Below, in pieces: positions 8,866 to 17,718 of a stretch of DNA of 17,718 nucleotides. The stretch is from NCBI GenBank assembly GCA_037447655.1, contig JBBHKE010001506.1, positions 1 through 17,718 on the forward strand, in the 5' to 3' direction. Below the pieces are notes generated by a model. The model saw only the letters and a list, made by a program, of their open reading frames with translations. It searched no databases and was not told the DNA's origin. This stretch comes from Zygnema cylindricum. Lineage: Eukaryota > Streptophyta > Zygnematophyceae > Zygnematales > Zygnemataceae. The stretch's first letter is position 1. Each line of letters opens with the position of its first letter. The position numbers and the translations under genes are program-made.

Positions 8866-10453
8866 TTATTGATCACGGTTAGTTCAAGCATTTTTAAGCA
8901 TTGTTTGATCTTGGTTTTTCGTCCAAAAAAAGTGTTGACATCAACCAAGTACTCTTGTCCGTTAATAGCGTAAAAAACTACATTATATCTTCTGCCAAAT
9001 ATGTTCGTAGTTTGATCATCCCAAAACTTAGAGAAAATATCGACAACAATATTTTCGTCACATTTACGACCGATCTATGACTGAGACAATAAAAAGAACC
9101 TCATTCATATTAGTAGCCGCTCATTTTATTGACAAAGAATTTAAATTTTATGCACGGACGCTTCAAATCGATCATTTTCCGGAGGAAAAACATACTGCGG
9201 AAATGTTTTAACGGCTTTCAAAAATTGTTTGACCGAATTTGAAATGTCCAATTTTAATTTTTGGAAAATCGTTGTGTTGTTATAACCGACATTGGCTCTA
9301 ACATGTGTGCGGTTGAAGGTATACCGAGTATGTTTACTTGGATACTTTGCGTGGACCATAAATTGTTACAATTGTTACAACAATTTTGAACAAGAGTGGA
9401 ACTTCCAAAAAACACAAATACGATGTGGAAGTTCATGAATTGTGTGATCTATTTGACTCTTGTAAATCATTGGTCACGTCTTTCGAATAGAGTAATCTAC
9501 AAAATATTTTGAAAAACCCTTTAAAACAAGAAAACGTCACGAGGTGGAATACTTTGCTCCGAATGCTTAAGAGTATTTATGATGCATTCAATGAGATAGG
9601 ATTTATCGCTCAAGCAAAAATAAATTGATATTGTTTGCTTGTGTCGACAAGACTCATCTTACCGAACTTATACAATTTTTGTAAAGGTTTAAAAAAGCGA
9701 CCCTAAAGTTAGAAAAAATAAAAGAACCAACTTTACATTTGGTTGTGTTTGAACTATTGTTCCTCCATAACCACTGTAAGATAAAAAAAAACATCTTACA
9801 ACGACGATGTAAAGCAATGCCCCGCCGATTCCCCAAACTTGCAAAAATTGAAATAACTTTTTTTGAGATTTGCGCTAACGAAGTGGGGCCTTCACGAGTA
9901 TCATATTGTCGCGGTTCTTTTATATACCCCAAAAAAAGCAAAGGCTTGAAATAATTGGGGTATCGAAAACCGAAATTGAAAGCGCGAGGGTAAAACTTCG
10001 TGAACTCGCAAACGGCCTCGGTGATGATGTTGATTTCGTTAGACTTCAACGTATAACAAAAAAACGAAAAATATCGCAAATTATGGACGGTTACCACAAT
10101 TTTTTTGGTGAGAGCGATGACTAAAACGAGGTTCTTATTACCACCGACAAAAAAATGCTCGTTAATGATGAATTAAAACGTTACTTTGTTTTAAAGTTAA
10201 CCAGGGATGAAAGATTGAGCTTTAACATTATCGAATGGTGGAAAAATAATCAAGTGCACGTGCGAAAGATGGAGGATTTCCTCTTCTATCTTGTGTCGCT
10301 TGATGCGTTCTAGTTATTCCGGTTTCTAGCTCTATGTCTGAATGCAATTTTTCGGATGCCGGAAACACGATCACAAAAAAGAGGAACTCAGCGGCTTCAA
10401 TTGATAGTGATCTTTTGTGTGTTAGATTCAACTGGGATCTTTTAAAATCATAG
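8866..10453 (+). pseudogene. hAT-superfamily transposase remnant
   Basis: Frameshifted transposase read across three frames. In order: FKHF.ALFDLG.SSKKSVDINQ (8883-8950), as in the hAT stretch that normally reads P-S-R-K-T; FVTFTTDL (about 9053-9076), the start of the RNase H-like core; AAHFIDKEFKFYARTLQI (9115-9168); VITDIGSNM then CVDHKLLQLLQQ (about 9277-9390), the conserved D and C..H region; VTRWNTLLRML (about 9535-9567); and a C-terminal dimerisation region with FNIIEWWKNN (10223-10252), then PVSSSMSECNFSDAG (about 10315-10360) and TKKRNSA, matching the usual EWW..N...P.S...SE..FS. Internal stops make it inactive. No zinc finger was seen upstream. It sits in the middle of the spacer, and its 3' end stops about 155 bases before the right arm. 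Confidence 0.8.
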
Positions 10454-10607
10454 TTTTTTGTTTTTTTTGTTTTCTATTTCTGTTTTAATTATTGTTATTT
10501 GTTTAGTATTAGTTATATTACTTTTTTTTCTTTTTATTTTTTGTTGTATTTCACAATTTTTGTAGTGTTTTTTTTTTTTTTTAACCCGGAATGCTTTTTT
10601 TTAAACA
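10454..10607. other. T-rich gap between the hAT remnant and the right arm
   Basis: Very T-rich, including a run of about 14 T at 10569-10582. It should hold the 3' end of the hAT element if that end survives, but I see no inverted repeat matching an upstream end. Confidence 0.4.
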
Positions 10608-10824
10608 AAGTGTATAAATCTCATAAACTTCCGACAATCGCGTAATAGAAAGGAGACTCTAATACCATGAAGATATATAAGAAAAAAAAAATCACATATC
10701 TTTTAAAAAAAATTAAAAAGGGTAATAGGACAGAATGTCTCGTAACCATTTGGAACCTAGAGACCTGGTATAAACCTCACCGTAACTATAAAATGTAAAA
10801 ACTAACAAATGAAAAAAAAAATGT

Positions 10825-12296
10825 TTATTTACATTTAGGATTCCTTTTCGGAACACATATCTTTACTCCTTTCTGAAATCCCAATCGCCACACCCACCCA
10901 CGAGAAGAATACGAAAAGAAAAAAGTTAAAACAAATAAGGTCACGATAATTACATGAAACTACGGCATAACGAAAAAAAAAAACAAGATCAATCCATCAA
11001 ACAGAGGGTTTTTTATTTAGCCCACATTAATCAACGTAATTTGTAGACAAATTAAAACAAAAAAAGAAGGGGGCAAACTAATTTCTCCCACCCTCCCCCT
11101 TTCCCCAAACGAAACAGGACACAAAACCAAAAAGTCCCCCAACAACACCAAGAAGGAAAAACACAAAGAGCAAAAAAATGAACTTAAATTATGTTTCAAA
11201 CGTGAATATTGCCATTTAATGTCCCAAATCAAGCCAACAAAACCAAGAACGCAATAAAAGCTCAAAAATCCCAAAACCTGATATGACTCACAAAAACATT
11301 TGCAAAACCTCAAAAAGCCTCAAATCCGAAAAAAGTCGGAAAAACTCGAAAACCCCAAACATATTAAAACCCAAGAAATCCCAAAACCACAAAATACCCA
11401 AAATCACAAAATACGCAAAAAAGCTAAAAAACTAAAAATTCTTGAAATGTGTACCTCGACCGCGACGCATCCCAGCTTCAGGCTCCGGTTGAGAGTGTTG
11501 AAGAGGCCCACATTGGAGTAGAAGCATTTCTTCAAAACGTCACTGCATGTCTCTCCCGCCTTCACCACATATTTCTTCGCGTCCGACCGACAAACTGCCA
11601 CCAATAGAATCATGTCAGACATGTTATCATCCTCTGCCTCTCCGTTTCCCTCGGAATTCAACTTAAATTTTTCTTTCTACCTCTCCATCACCACATTTAA
11701 ACTTCATCAATTTCAATGGCCTCCATGTAGACGCAGTAAACAAAAAAGAATAATGCAGTGGAAGTCTAGATTAGTGAAAATAAAAAATGCAAACAATATA
11801 CCAAGTGCACAAGGAAATTTGAGACAATTATTTCCAGCCATACTCTCGATTCCTCTCCCATTACTGATTACTCATCACCCTGCCTCCCCTCCCCCCTCCC
11901 CTAAACCCTTGATCCCCGGCTCATCTCCCCTCTCGTCCCTCTCCCTCTCACTCTTTATTCATCCTTCCCAAATCACCCCCTCCATCGGCATATTCTTCTA
12001 ATCCTGGTTCAGCCCCTCCCCCCGCCTCTGACTCCTCTTCTCCCTACCCCCCCCCTCCTCTCCCTACCCCCCCCTCCTCTTCCTACCCCCCCCCTCCTCT
12101 CCCTACCCCTCCCTCCTCTCCCTACCCCCACCTCCTCCCTTCCCCCCCCCTCTTCTCTTCCTACCCTTCCCTCCTCTCCCTAAACCCCCCCCCCCCTCTC
12201 TTTAGGCTGGAATTCCGTACCTGCCGCCTCCGAAACATTTGGCTGCGAGAAAACGACAAGAAATGCGACAAGGAAAAGACAAAAAAGCTTCGTCAT
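10825..12296 (-). CDS. Small secreted six-cysteine single-LysM protein, right copy (three exons)
   Basis: Inverted paralogue of the gene at 2925-4690. Minus-strand exons are 12296-12221, 11594-11455 and 10872-10825, with the same lengths (76, 140, 48 nt) and phases. Introns are 626 and 582 nt. The 87-residue product keeps the signal peptide, the LysM motifs and all six cysteines. By hand count it differs from the left copy at two residues: L33 is K here, and S82 is R. The other changes are eight silent codons: two in exon 1, five in exon 2 and one in exon 3. Intron 1 is shorter because it lacks a 266-bp left-arm segment and has fewer minisatellite units. The gene points toward the window centre, converging on its partner. 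Expression is not shown by the sequence, but the open frame, conserved splice sites and mostly silent changes argue against a pseudogene. Confidence 0.77.
11663..11758. other. Segment of about 95 bp in intron 1 of the right LysM gene, absent from the left copy
   Basis: Lies between intron parts that match left-arm 3560-3600. No ends or family recognised. Confidence 0.4.
12013..12205 (-). repeat. G-rich minisatellite in intron 1, right copy
   Basis: C-rich on the + strand and therefore G-rich in the transcript of the right gene. It is the same unit as at 3034-3335 with about 9 copies, so the array has changed length since duplication. Confidence 0.82.
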
Positions 12297-12525
12297 CGCT
12301 GAAAAAGGCAGTCGACGCACAAAATATAATAAGTTTGTGGAAGATCCTTTATCAAAATTTAGTTTATGTTAACTTTGGGAAAACTTGTGCCAAAAGGCAT
12401 TAATTTTTTCAAATAGAACACTAAATATAAATATTAATTGTCACTAAATAAAAAAGCAAAAGTAGATTAGAAGTTATATAGTGTAGATTAAATGTAGTAA
12501 CAATCTTATAGTTAGATTATTATTA

Positions 12526-12697
12526 GAGTATTGACCCGAATTCCTTCAATGATGTCTGGAAAAGAAACTCGTCTAATATTTATAACAGTTGGGAAATTTG
12601 ACAGATAAATTACCGTTTTTACCGTTATTTTGTCGTCATTGGTCAAATTATGTAGTCAATGTCCTCCCATCGCTTCATTCGGCGGCCAGTGAGGATT
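12526..12697 (-). promoter_or_regulatory. Promoter block of the right LysM gene
   Basis: Minus-strand counterpart of 2562-2733, same length, with a single base change. The TATA box reads TATAAATA on the minus strand at 12584-12577. The later TATATAA sits at 12480-12474. The distance from the second TATA to the ATG is longer here than in the left arm because of small insertions between them. Confidence 0.6.
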
Positions 12698-13884
12698 TCG
12701 TACGCATTGCTTAAATCCGTACAGGCTTTATCACACACTGAAGAGTACAATCCGTCGGAAAAAAACTATCGTACAGCCGATCAGGTCGAAACATTTAGTT
12801 TGAAAAGTGCGTGCGACATGCGTGCACGGTTCGTATAACTAACGCACTAAATCCTACCGTACTTCCAGACCGCATGTTTACGAGTAAAGTTCGAGCTGGT
12901 GACGTAAAACATGTCTCCTTCCCGCACTAAAAAATAAAAGTTCAGAAACCAAAAACGTACGAAATACGAACATTCTGAACGGCGACTCGAAGTAACGGTC
13001 GATCTGAACAGTTGCGGTAAAACAAATAAAAAAGGGTGTCGAACGGCCGTCCACCCGCGTCAACAATTAAATTGTAACCGACGGTGTCCATCGTTACAAA
13101 AGTTTGATAAGACATTCAATCGCTACACCGCGAATCGCTATTAGCGTCAATAACGCTAATTCGGTGCCCCCATATTTTGCCCAGATTCTCAAATATAATT
13201 ATTAATTTTATTTTAAATTTGAAATTAGAGTAAATCATTTCTTTGAAAATACCCAAATTCCCAACAAGCGTTAATAACTCTAATTATTTGTTTACGCTAT
13301 TTATTTCTTTACGCTAATAACCATTGGCTGAAAACTTCCTCAGGATTTCACTAAGGTATATGTTGACTTCGACTCCCATGGCATTGGCCTCTTTATTATT
13401 TAAGCCCATGTCATTTTTGATGATCTCATTATTCTCTAGATTAAGGCCACGCTTACAGCTCACTCCAATGTATCCCGAAAGGACCAATGAGCAACCAAGC
13501 ACTTCAAGCATGTACAATAATCAACGAAGCATTGCATATCATCCATGACAAGAGAGTCGGCAATATAATTATATCGATAGAGGCTCTTTTTAACCTCACA
13601 ATAGTCTCTCTCTCTCCCTCTCCCTCTCTTACTATCTTGCTTACTCAACACTATGAGAAAAAAAAACTTACAATGCAAACAACACTAGTGTACACGGAAT
13701 GAGAGCCCACAAAACTACGACACCTGTAAAAGACCAAATTGAAACCAAACGTAGCTACCTAGACCGCCCATACAAACAAACAAGCAATTGAGAGACCTTG
13801 ACGCAAACCCGATATTCATGTCGATTCAACGGAACATCCATTCCACAACCATCATACTCCACAATGTCTTCAAACATTCCCTTT
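12698..13884 (-). other. Conserved noncoding part of the right arm
   Basis: Counterpart of 1591-2561 with an additional insertion at about 13118-13322. Short ORFs on both strands are not preserved in the left arm, so no gene is called. Confidence 0.5.
13118..13322. mobile_element. MITE-like insertion present only in the right arm
   Basis: The left arm passes directly from the equivalent of GATAAGACATT to TTGGCTGAAAAC, while the right arm has about 205 extra AT-rich bases. The two ends are inverted: one begins CTATTAGCGTCAATAACGC, and the other ends TTTACGCTAATAA. AGCGT/ACGCT motifs recur at least five times near the ends. No coding sequence and no clear target-site duplication were seen. A deletion in the left arm is the alternative. 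Confidence 0.5.
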
Positions 13885-14860
13885 TTATTTATCAGAATCC
13901 ATTCAACTCAAGGCAAGCAAAATTTAGGCCCCCTCTCACAAACAAATCGTAGATTATAACCTTTGTCAACATATCTGGTGCCTCCTCAATGGTAAAAACA
14001 TAAGTGAAACCGTCACGCCAAACGCACGAAATAATTCCATGGAAAGCAAATGCGTTTGGCGCTCTTGTGAAAGACCGCATTTCTTACAAGTGCATTTAAG
14101 CCAATATTGTCTGAGTAAATCCAAAATCACCCGATTGGAAAACCCAACACACTAATCATCTCCTTACTCTACTAAGAGTCTTGTAAGCATGATAATTTCC
14201 ATGTATTTAGCTTTTGACAAACTTTTAGCCATTTTCGAAACGTAATGTAGATTTTCCCTAATCAAAATTGTCGCCTCAATCTGCATCATAGCCTTGAAAG
14301 ACTTGAATAACCCTCAACCAGATCGTAACATAAGCCTAAAACTAGAAATTCCTACTAAACATCGAAATTACCTTTAAACTTACTCACAACGCATTTTCTT
14401 CGAAGCATGACAGAACCAACTCAACATAGAAACAGTCGTAAAAATATCGAGCCAACTCTTAACGGTTAGACACATGGGGAAATCCATTGCTCAGCGGTAT
14501 AGACCATCAAGTGTCTCCTCTTAATTGAATTTATCCAACAGGGTCGAGTGTCCAACAAAAAAAATGGTGCTAAGGCATACTTGTAAATTTTCTTTTGACT
14601 TACCTTAAATTCCTATCATTGTCGTCAACAATTGCAGCCAAAACGTAACATACCTCTCCTAAATGTATAAGTATAATTTGGAAACATGAATACCTCCTCA
14701 ATAAGTGAATGTGCACCAAATAAATAACATTACAATTGACCTATTTATGTTTCATACACTGTATAACACTGTATTAAGTAAACATAACACGCAATTTTTA
14801 ATCCTCATACCAAATTCTTGTTGTCGGACACGATACTGCCTATGTATTCTTCATCAATAC
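13885..14860 (-). pseudogene. Ty1/copia pol remnant, right arm
   Basis: Inverted counterpart of the left-arm fragment. On the minus strand, the RNase H end is clearer here: YSDNIGLNALVRNAVFHKSAKRI (about 14135-14065) matches the copia CDN..AI.LA.NPVFH.RTKHI motif, and APDMLTK (near 13980) matches the usual ADMLTK close to the end of pol. Stops and frameshifts interrupt it throughout. The reverse transcriptase part, which would lie toward 14860, is more decayed than in the left arm. Confidence 0.7.
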
Positions 14861-14869
14861 TCTATCAAA

Positions 14870-15339
14870 TTTTGATAAGGTGGTCGAGTAAAACTTTAAG
14901 AATCATTTTAGTCGCCACGTCAAAAGGGATATTGGTCGGTCGCTATTTGAAGCCGAACTTTGGCCTCTTCTCTATCAAGCGCCAACAGTTATCGTACAGA
15001 AACGATTTCTAGTGGTAATTTTTTGTTCACTTATCCATCAGGTCATGTCAACAAGGAATCTATCACCTATGTGCTTTATTTCGAATGGATCCATGTAGGT
15101 TTATTTTCAGATTACGAGCACAATCAAAGATTCCAAATGCACAAAACTTAAAAATCGTATCCGTACGACTAGTCGTAAATTGAATTTGTGTGAATGTATA
15201 CTTTGTACGTTCGTATATTTGCAATTTTTTCCGTTGTTGTGTCATTCATATTTTGTTATTGTAAATTTGAAAAAAGCAGGCGCGAAAAAATTTAGATGTC
15301 AATGGATGGTGAACGAGGCATCACGGGACAATCTTCAAC
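14870..15339. other. Right flank next to the arm, nothing recognised
   Basis: No match to the left flank beyond about 14860, and no gene signature on either strand. Confidence 0.4.
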
Positions 15340-15718
15340 AATGATTCCTTGGTAGTTTTTGTGGATTAGACTGCAACTTGTTTGAAGGCTCGTGGCCTAT
15401 GCCATATGTACCATTCCTATTTAACAACCATCATGGACCGCATGTGACCTTTTCACGTGTACAAATTTTACACGTCCAGTGTATAGCTAGTCTCCTCCTT
15501 GAAAACAAGGGAGGCAACTAGCTAGACACTCGATAGAATGAGCGCTTGCTTTGACAACACACAATCGGAGGTCAACACTGTCGCCCAAAATATTGGAGAA
15601 TCTTGCCGAATCTCTTGTAATCATGTTAAAAAAAATAAAAAGCAGTATGCCCTAGTACGGAAATGCATTTTTTTCAGTAAACAACCTCACATTCTGTTTG
15701 ATGCAAGTTCACCCTTAT
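15340..15718 (+). repeat. Dispersed repeat of unknown family, copy B
   Basis: Direct-orientation partner of 6720-7112, outside the right arm, with the same ordered blocks and the same CACCCTTA end. It also holds a short dyad, CTAGTCTCCTCCTTG with CAAGGGAGGCAACTAG (about 15488-15522), that copy A lacks. Confidence 0.6.
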
Positions 15719-16177
15719 GAGTAGATCTAAAAATGCTATGTTGGAAGTTGAAATGGGTAATGTAGTGAAACAATTGGACCAATAAGTTCTCTATGGGCAA
15801 TATGTGGGATAATACATTATATGCTATATAGAAGTACTTTATAATATACTCTATTATATTGATCACTATATATAGCATAGCATGACACCTACGACAACCT
15901 GTTCGGTATTCTATATAATGTAAAAAATGTAGTTCAATAAAACGCAATATTCGTAATATCGCCAATAATTATAGAACCGGTGTTATCACCGATAATTGAT
16001 ATATCGTTTCGACATATCAATTTTTGGTAGGCCAAAAAATGGGGAATATCGATTGTTTGCAAATGGCTACCGATACACTACACTAGAAATTTCCTTAAGT
16101 TTCCTACGTAAGACGTTTCACAAGCGTAAGAACTATTATTGTACGGCGGTTATTGATAGCCGGAACATCAATTCAGC

Positions 16178-16202
16178 ATTTTGTGACGCCTTGTCACAAA
16201 AT
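16178..16202. repeat. Short perfect hairpin
   Basis: ATTTTGTGAC and GTCACAAAAT form a 10-bp stem around a five-base loop. There is no T-run or neighbouring gene to suggest a terminator. Confidence 0.6.
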
Positions 16203-17052
16203 TTCGAAAGATAGAAAATGGTTGAATTCAATGAATCACAACATCCCTTTGACGTGTTCTTTTGTGTTTGAAATTTTGAATATCGTGCATCCGTATAAAC
16301 ACCATATCCGTACATATGTTTATGTTGGACATGCACAATGCCCGTAATCCGTACATGACGCCTTGTTGTACGTGATATAATCTTAAGACCAACAACATTA
16401 CTGTGGAGTACCGACAAGTTTTAGTACCATCATAATATTGTTGTTCCACGACCAATAGAGGAGGTGAAGCAACAACACTAGTAGTAGAAATAGACATAAT
16501 TCACTCACAAAAGCTTACCAAGAATCTTACCAAACAGTTGTTTCCTACATATCACCAAATCTGACACAAAAGTCCAAACAACATCAAACTATACCACAAT
16601 ATAGAGTATAACAAAGAATGACAACTCCCAAAGTTTCAGCTCAACTGATCCAACACACATGAAGATATGTGACTCAAAAGTTTCCCAAAAACAATTTGCA
16701 GATTACATAGTCCGAATGTCTGGTTACATAAAATGTTCTAAGTCCTAAGTCTTATAATCACAGTGAGTATCTACTCTTATTTGTCCTGTTACATAGAGTT
16801 TTACCTGCATTACAAGTGTACTTGAGAGTTACGTCCAAAAACCAAAATACCACCAAGATCTAAGTACTCCTAATCACGCTAAAATAATCTATCACCGTAC
16901 AATCAGCATTACTCAGAGATCTATACTAAGTGATTGTACAAATACTTGCCGTTGGCTTAGTTACTACTGTTCAGATACGTCCATCCAGTTGTTGCGAAAA
17001 CAATTGCTAGCTAAGTCACTTGTGTTCATCTTATGAATCTCGTCCGTCGACT

Positions 17053-17086
17053 TGATTCATATCAACCGCTGATTCATATCAACCGC
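17053..17086. repeat. Two perfect tandem copies of a 17-bp unit
   Basis: TGATTCATATCAACCGC occurs at 17053-17069 and again at 17070-17086 without a change. Confidence 0.9.
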
Positions 17087-17718
17087 GGCTGCACTGTCCC
17101 ATATCTAATCATATAAAAAATAGTCGCTTTCCTTCTTGTCCTTCTGAATCTGAGATTCCACCCGTTCCATGCGTGACACGTGTATATGGGAGTCGGCGCT
17201 ATTCCGAAATACTTGCAATGTCCTCAAGTGACGACGCGTGTCTTTCTAGACTTACGCTACACTTTACTGTCTTTCTACCGTTGTCATACTATTTAAGGTA
17301 AGTATTACAAGATTTTGAACATAAAACATTCTAGGTCCTAAAATCTCCCCTCACACATTTGTTTACTGAGACTTAAAGCTTTCCAAAATCAACAAATATC
17401 CGTACAAAAATTTGCTCACGCTATTCAGTGACCGACAAACAAGTGGAAGGTATCCAAAACCGTGTTTTCATTTTTCCACTGTTATCCTGGATCTTACAAA
17501 ATACAAGTTTTAGAACATTATGAATGGAATTTATCATACTGTTGCCATCTTTCTGTCATTTCACATCGCATTCAGATCTTTCTGTGCGCAGCAGTGAACT
17601 CCTGTAACGTTCATAAAGCCTTATCGCGGCTGAGGGTATATGTGCACAGTGCGTACCTTGCCCACCTTAGAGTCTAAGTCTTCCTGTTCTTCCTTTCGCT
17701 GATAAAAAATATACTAAT

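Larger units (their letters stand above)
10608..14722 (-). repeat. Right arm of the large imperfect inverted repeat
   Basis: Inverted partner of 690-4905. It carries the second LysM gene, its promoter and the second copia fragment. Compared with the left arm it has an extra 205 bp at about 13118-13322 and an extra 95 bp or so at about 11663-11758. It lacks the 266-bp intron segment found at 3627-3892. Weak similarity to the left flank may reach about 14860. Confidence 0.88.
15719..17718. other. Right flank, no recognised gene
   Basis: AT-rich at 15720-15960. From 16500 on, the minus strand looks like a noncoding or LTR-type region. A motif near ACATAAAA..TTCTA.GTCCTAA occurs at about 16726-16748 and 17319-17341. 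Open frames up to about 90 codons show no family features. Confidence 0.4.

Noticed and set aside
9654-10097. 147-codon open frame on the minus strand
   Set aside because: It lies antisense to the hAT transposase remnant, whose motifs read on the + strand; a shadow frame.
10202-10212. CAGGGATGAAA, identical to the Ac/Ds terminal repeat
   Set aside because: It lies inside readable hAT transposase coding sequence just before the EWW motif and has no partner end, so it is probably a coincidence.
16228-16497. 89-codon open frame on the minus strand
   Set aside because: No recognisable motif. Overlapping frames on both strands are of similar length, so chance is the simplest reading.
17177-17182. 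CACGTG G-box (others near 177, 8287, 8807 and 10257)
   Set aside because: A six-base palindrome expected several times by chance; none lies next to a supported promoter.
17295-17306. AAG|GTAAGTATT, a strong-looking 5' splice site
   Set aside because: No coding frame leads into it, and no partner exon or acceptor can be supported within the window.

Overview
The window looks like nuclear DNA of a eukaryote, most likely a flowering plant. Coding density is low, the DNA is AT-rich, genes are split by GT-AG introns of about 600-900 bases, and decayed Ty1/copia and hAT transposons and MITE-like elements are present. I cannot name the species. Nothing looks bacterial: there are no long ORFs, operons or Shine-Dalgarno contexts.

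The main structure is a large, imperfect inverted repeat. The left arm runs from about 560-690 to 4905 on the + strand. The right arm runs from about 10608 to 14722-14860 and reads as its reverse complement. A spacer of about 5.7 kb separates them. Read toward the centre, each arm holds (1) a decayed Ty1/copia pol fragment (reverse transcriptase to RNase H), (2) about 1 kb of noncoding DNA, (3) a very well conserved 172-bp promoter block with a TATA box, and (4) a small three-exon gene. The two genes converge tail to tail.

No single ORF shows the gene; it was assembled by hand. Left copy: exons 2925-3000, 3918-4057 and 4643-4690. Right copy (minus strand): exons 12296-12221, 11594-11455 and 10872-10825. 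Exon lengths (76, 140 and 48 nt), phases, splice sites and stop codon are the same in both. The predicted product is an 87-residue secreted protein: a signal peptide followed by a single LysM domain with six cysteines. By my count the copies differ at 12 of 264 coding bases. These fall in 8 silent codons and 2 replacement codons, which suggests both have been kept under protein-level selection.

The spacer holds a GA-rich tract, degenerate short repeats, an element of about 440 bp with terminal inverted repeats, a repeat whose second copy lies outside the right arm (about 6720-7112 and 15340-15718), a GC-rich patch like a transposon end, and a frameshifted hAT transposase pseudogene (about 8866-10453). 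The outer flanks (1-480 and 14870-17718) show no gene I recognise.

In function, only the two LysM genes look alive. Their convergent orientation inside a long inverted repeat means read-through could give paired sense and antisense RNA. That is inference, not something the sequence shows. All identities were estimated by eye.
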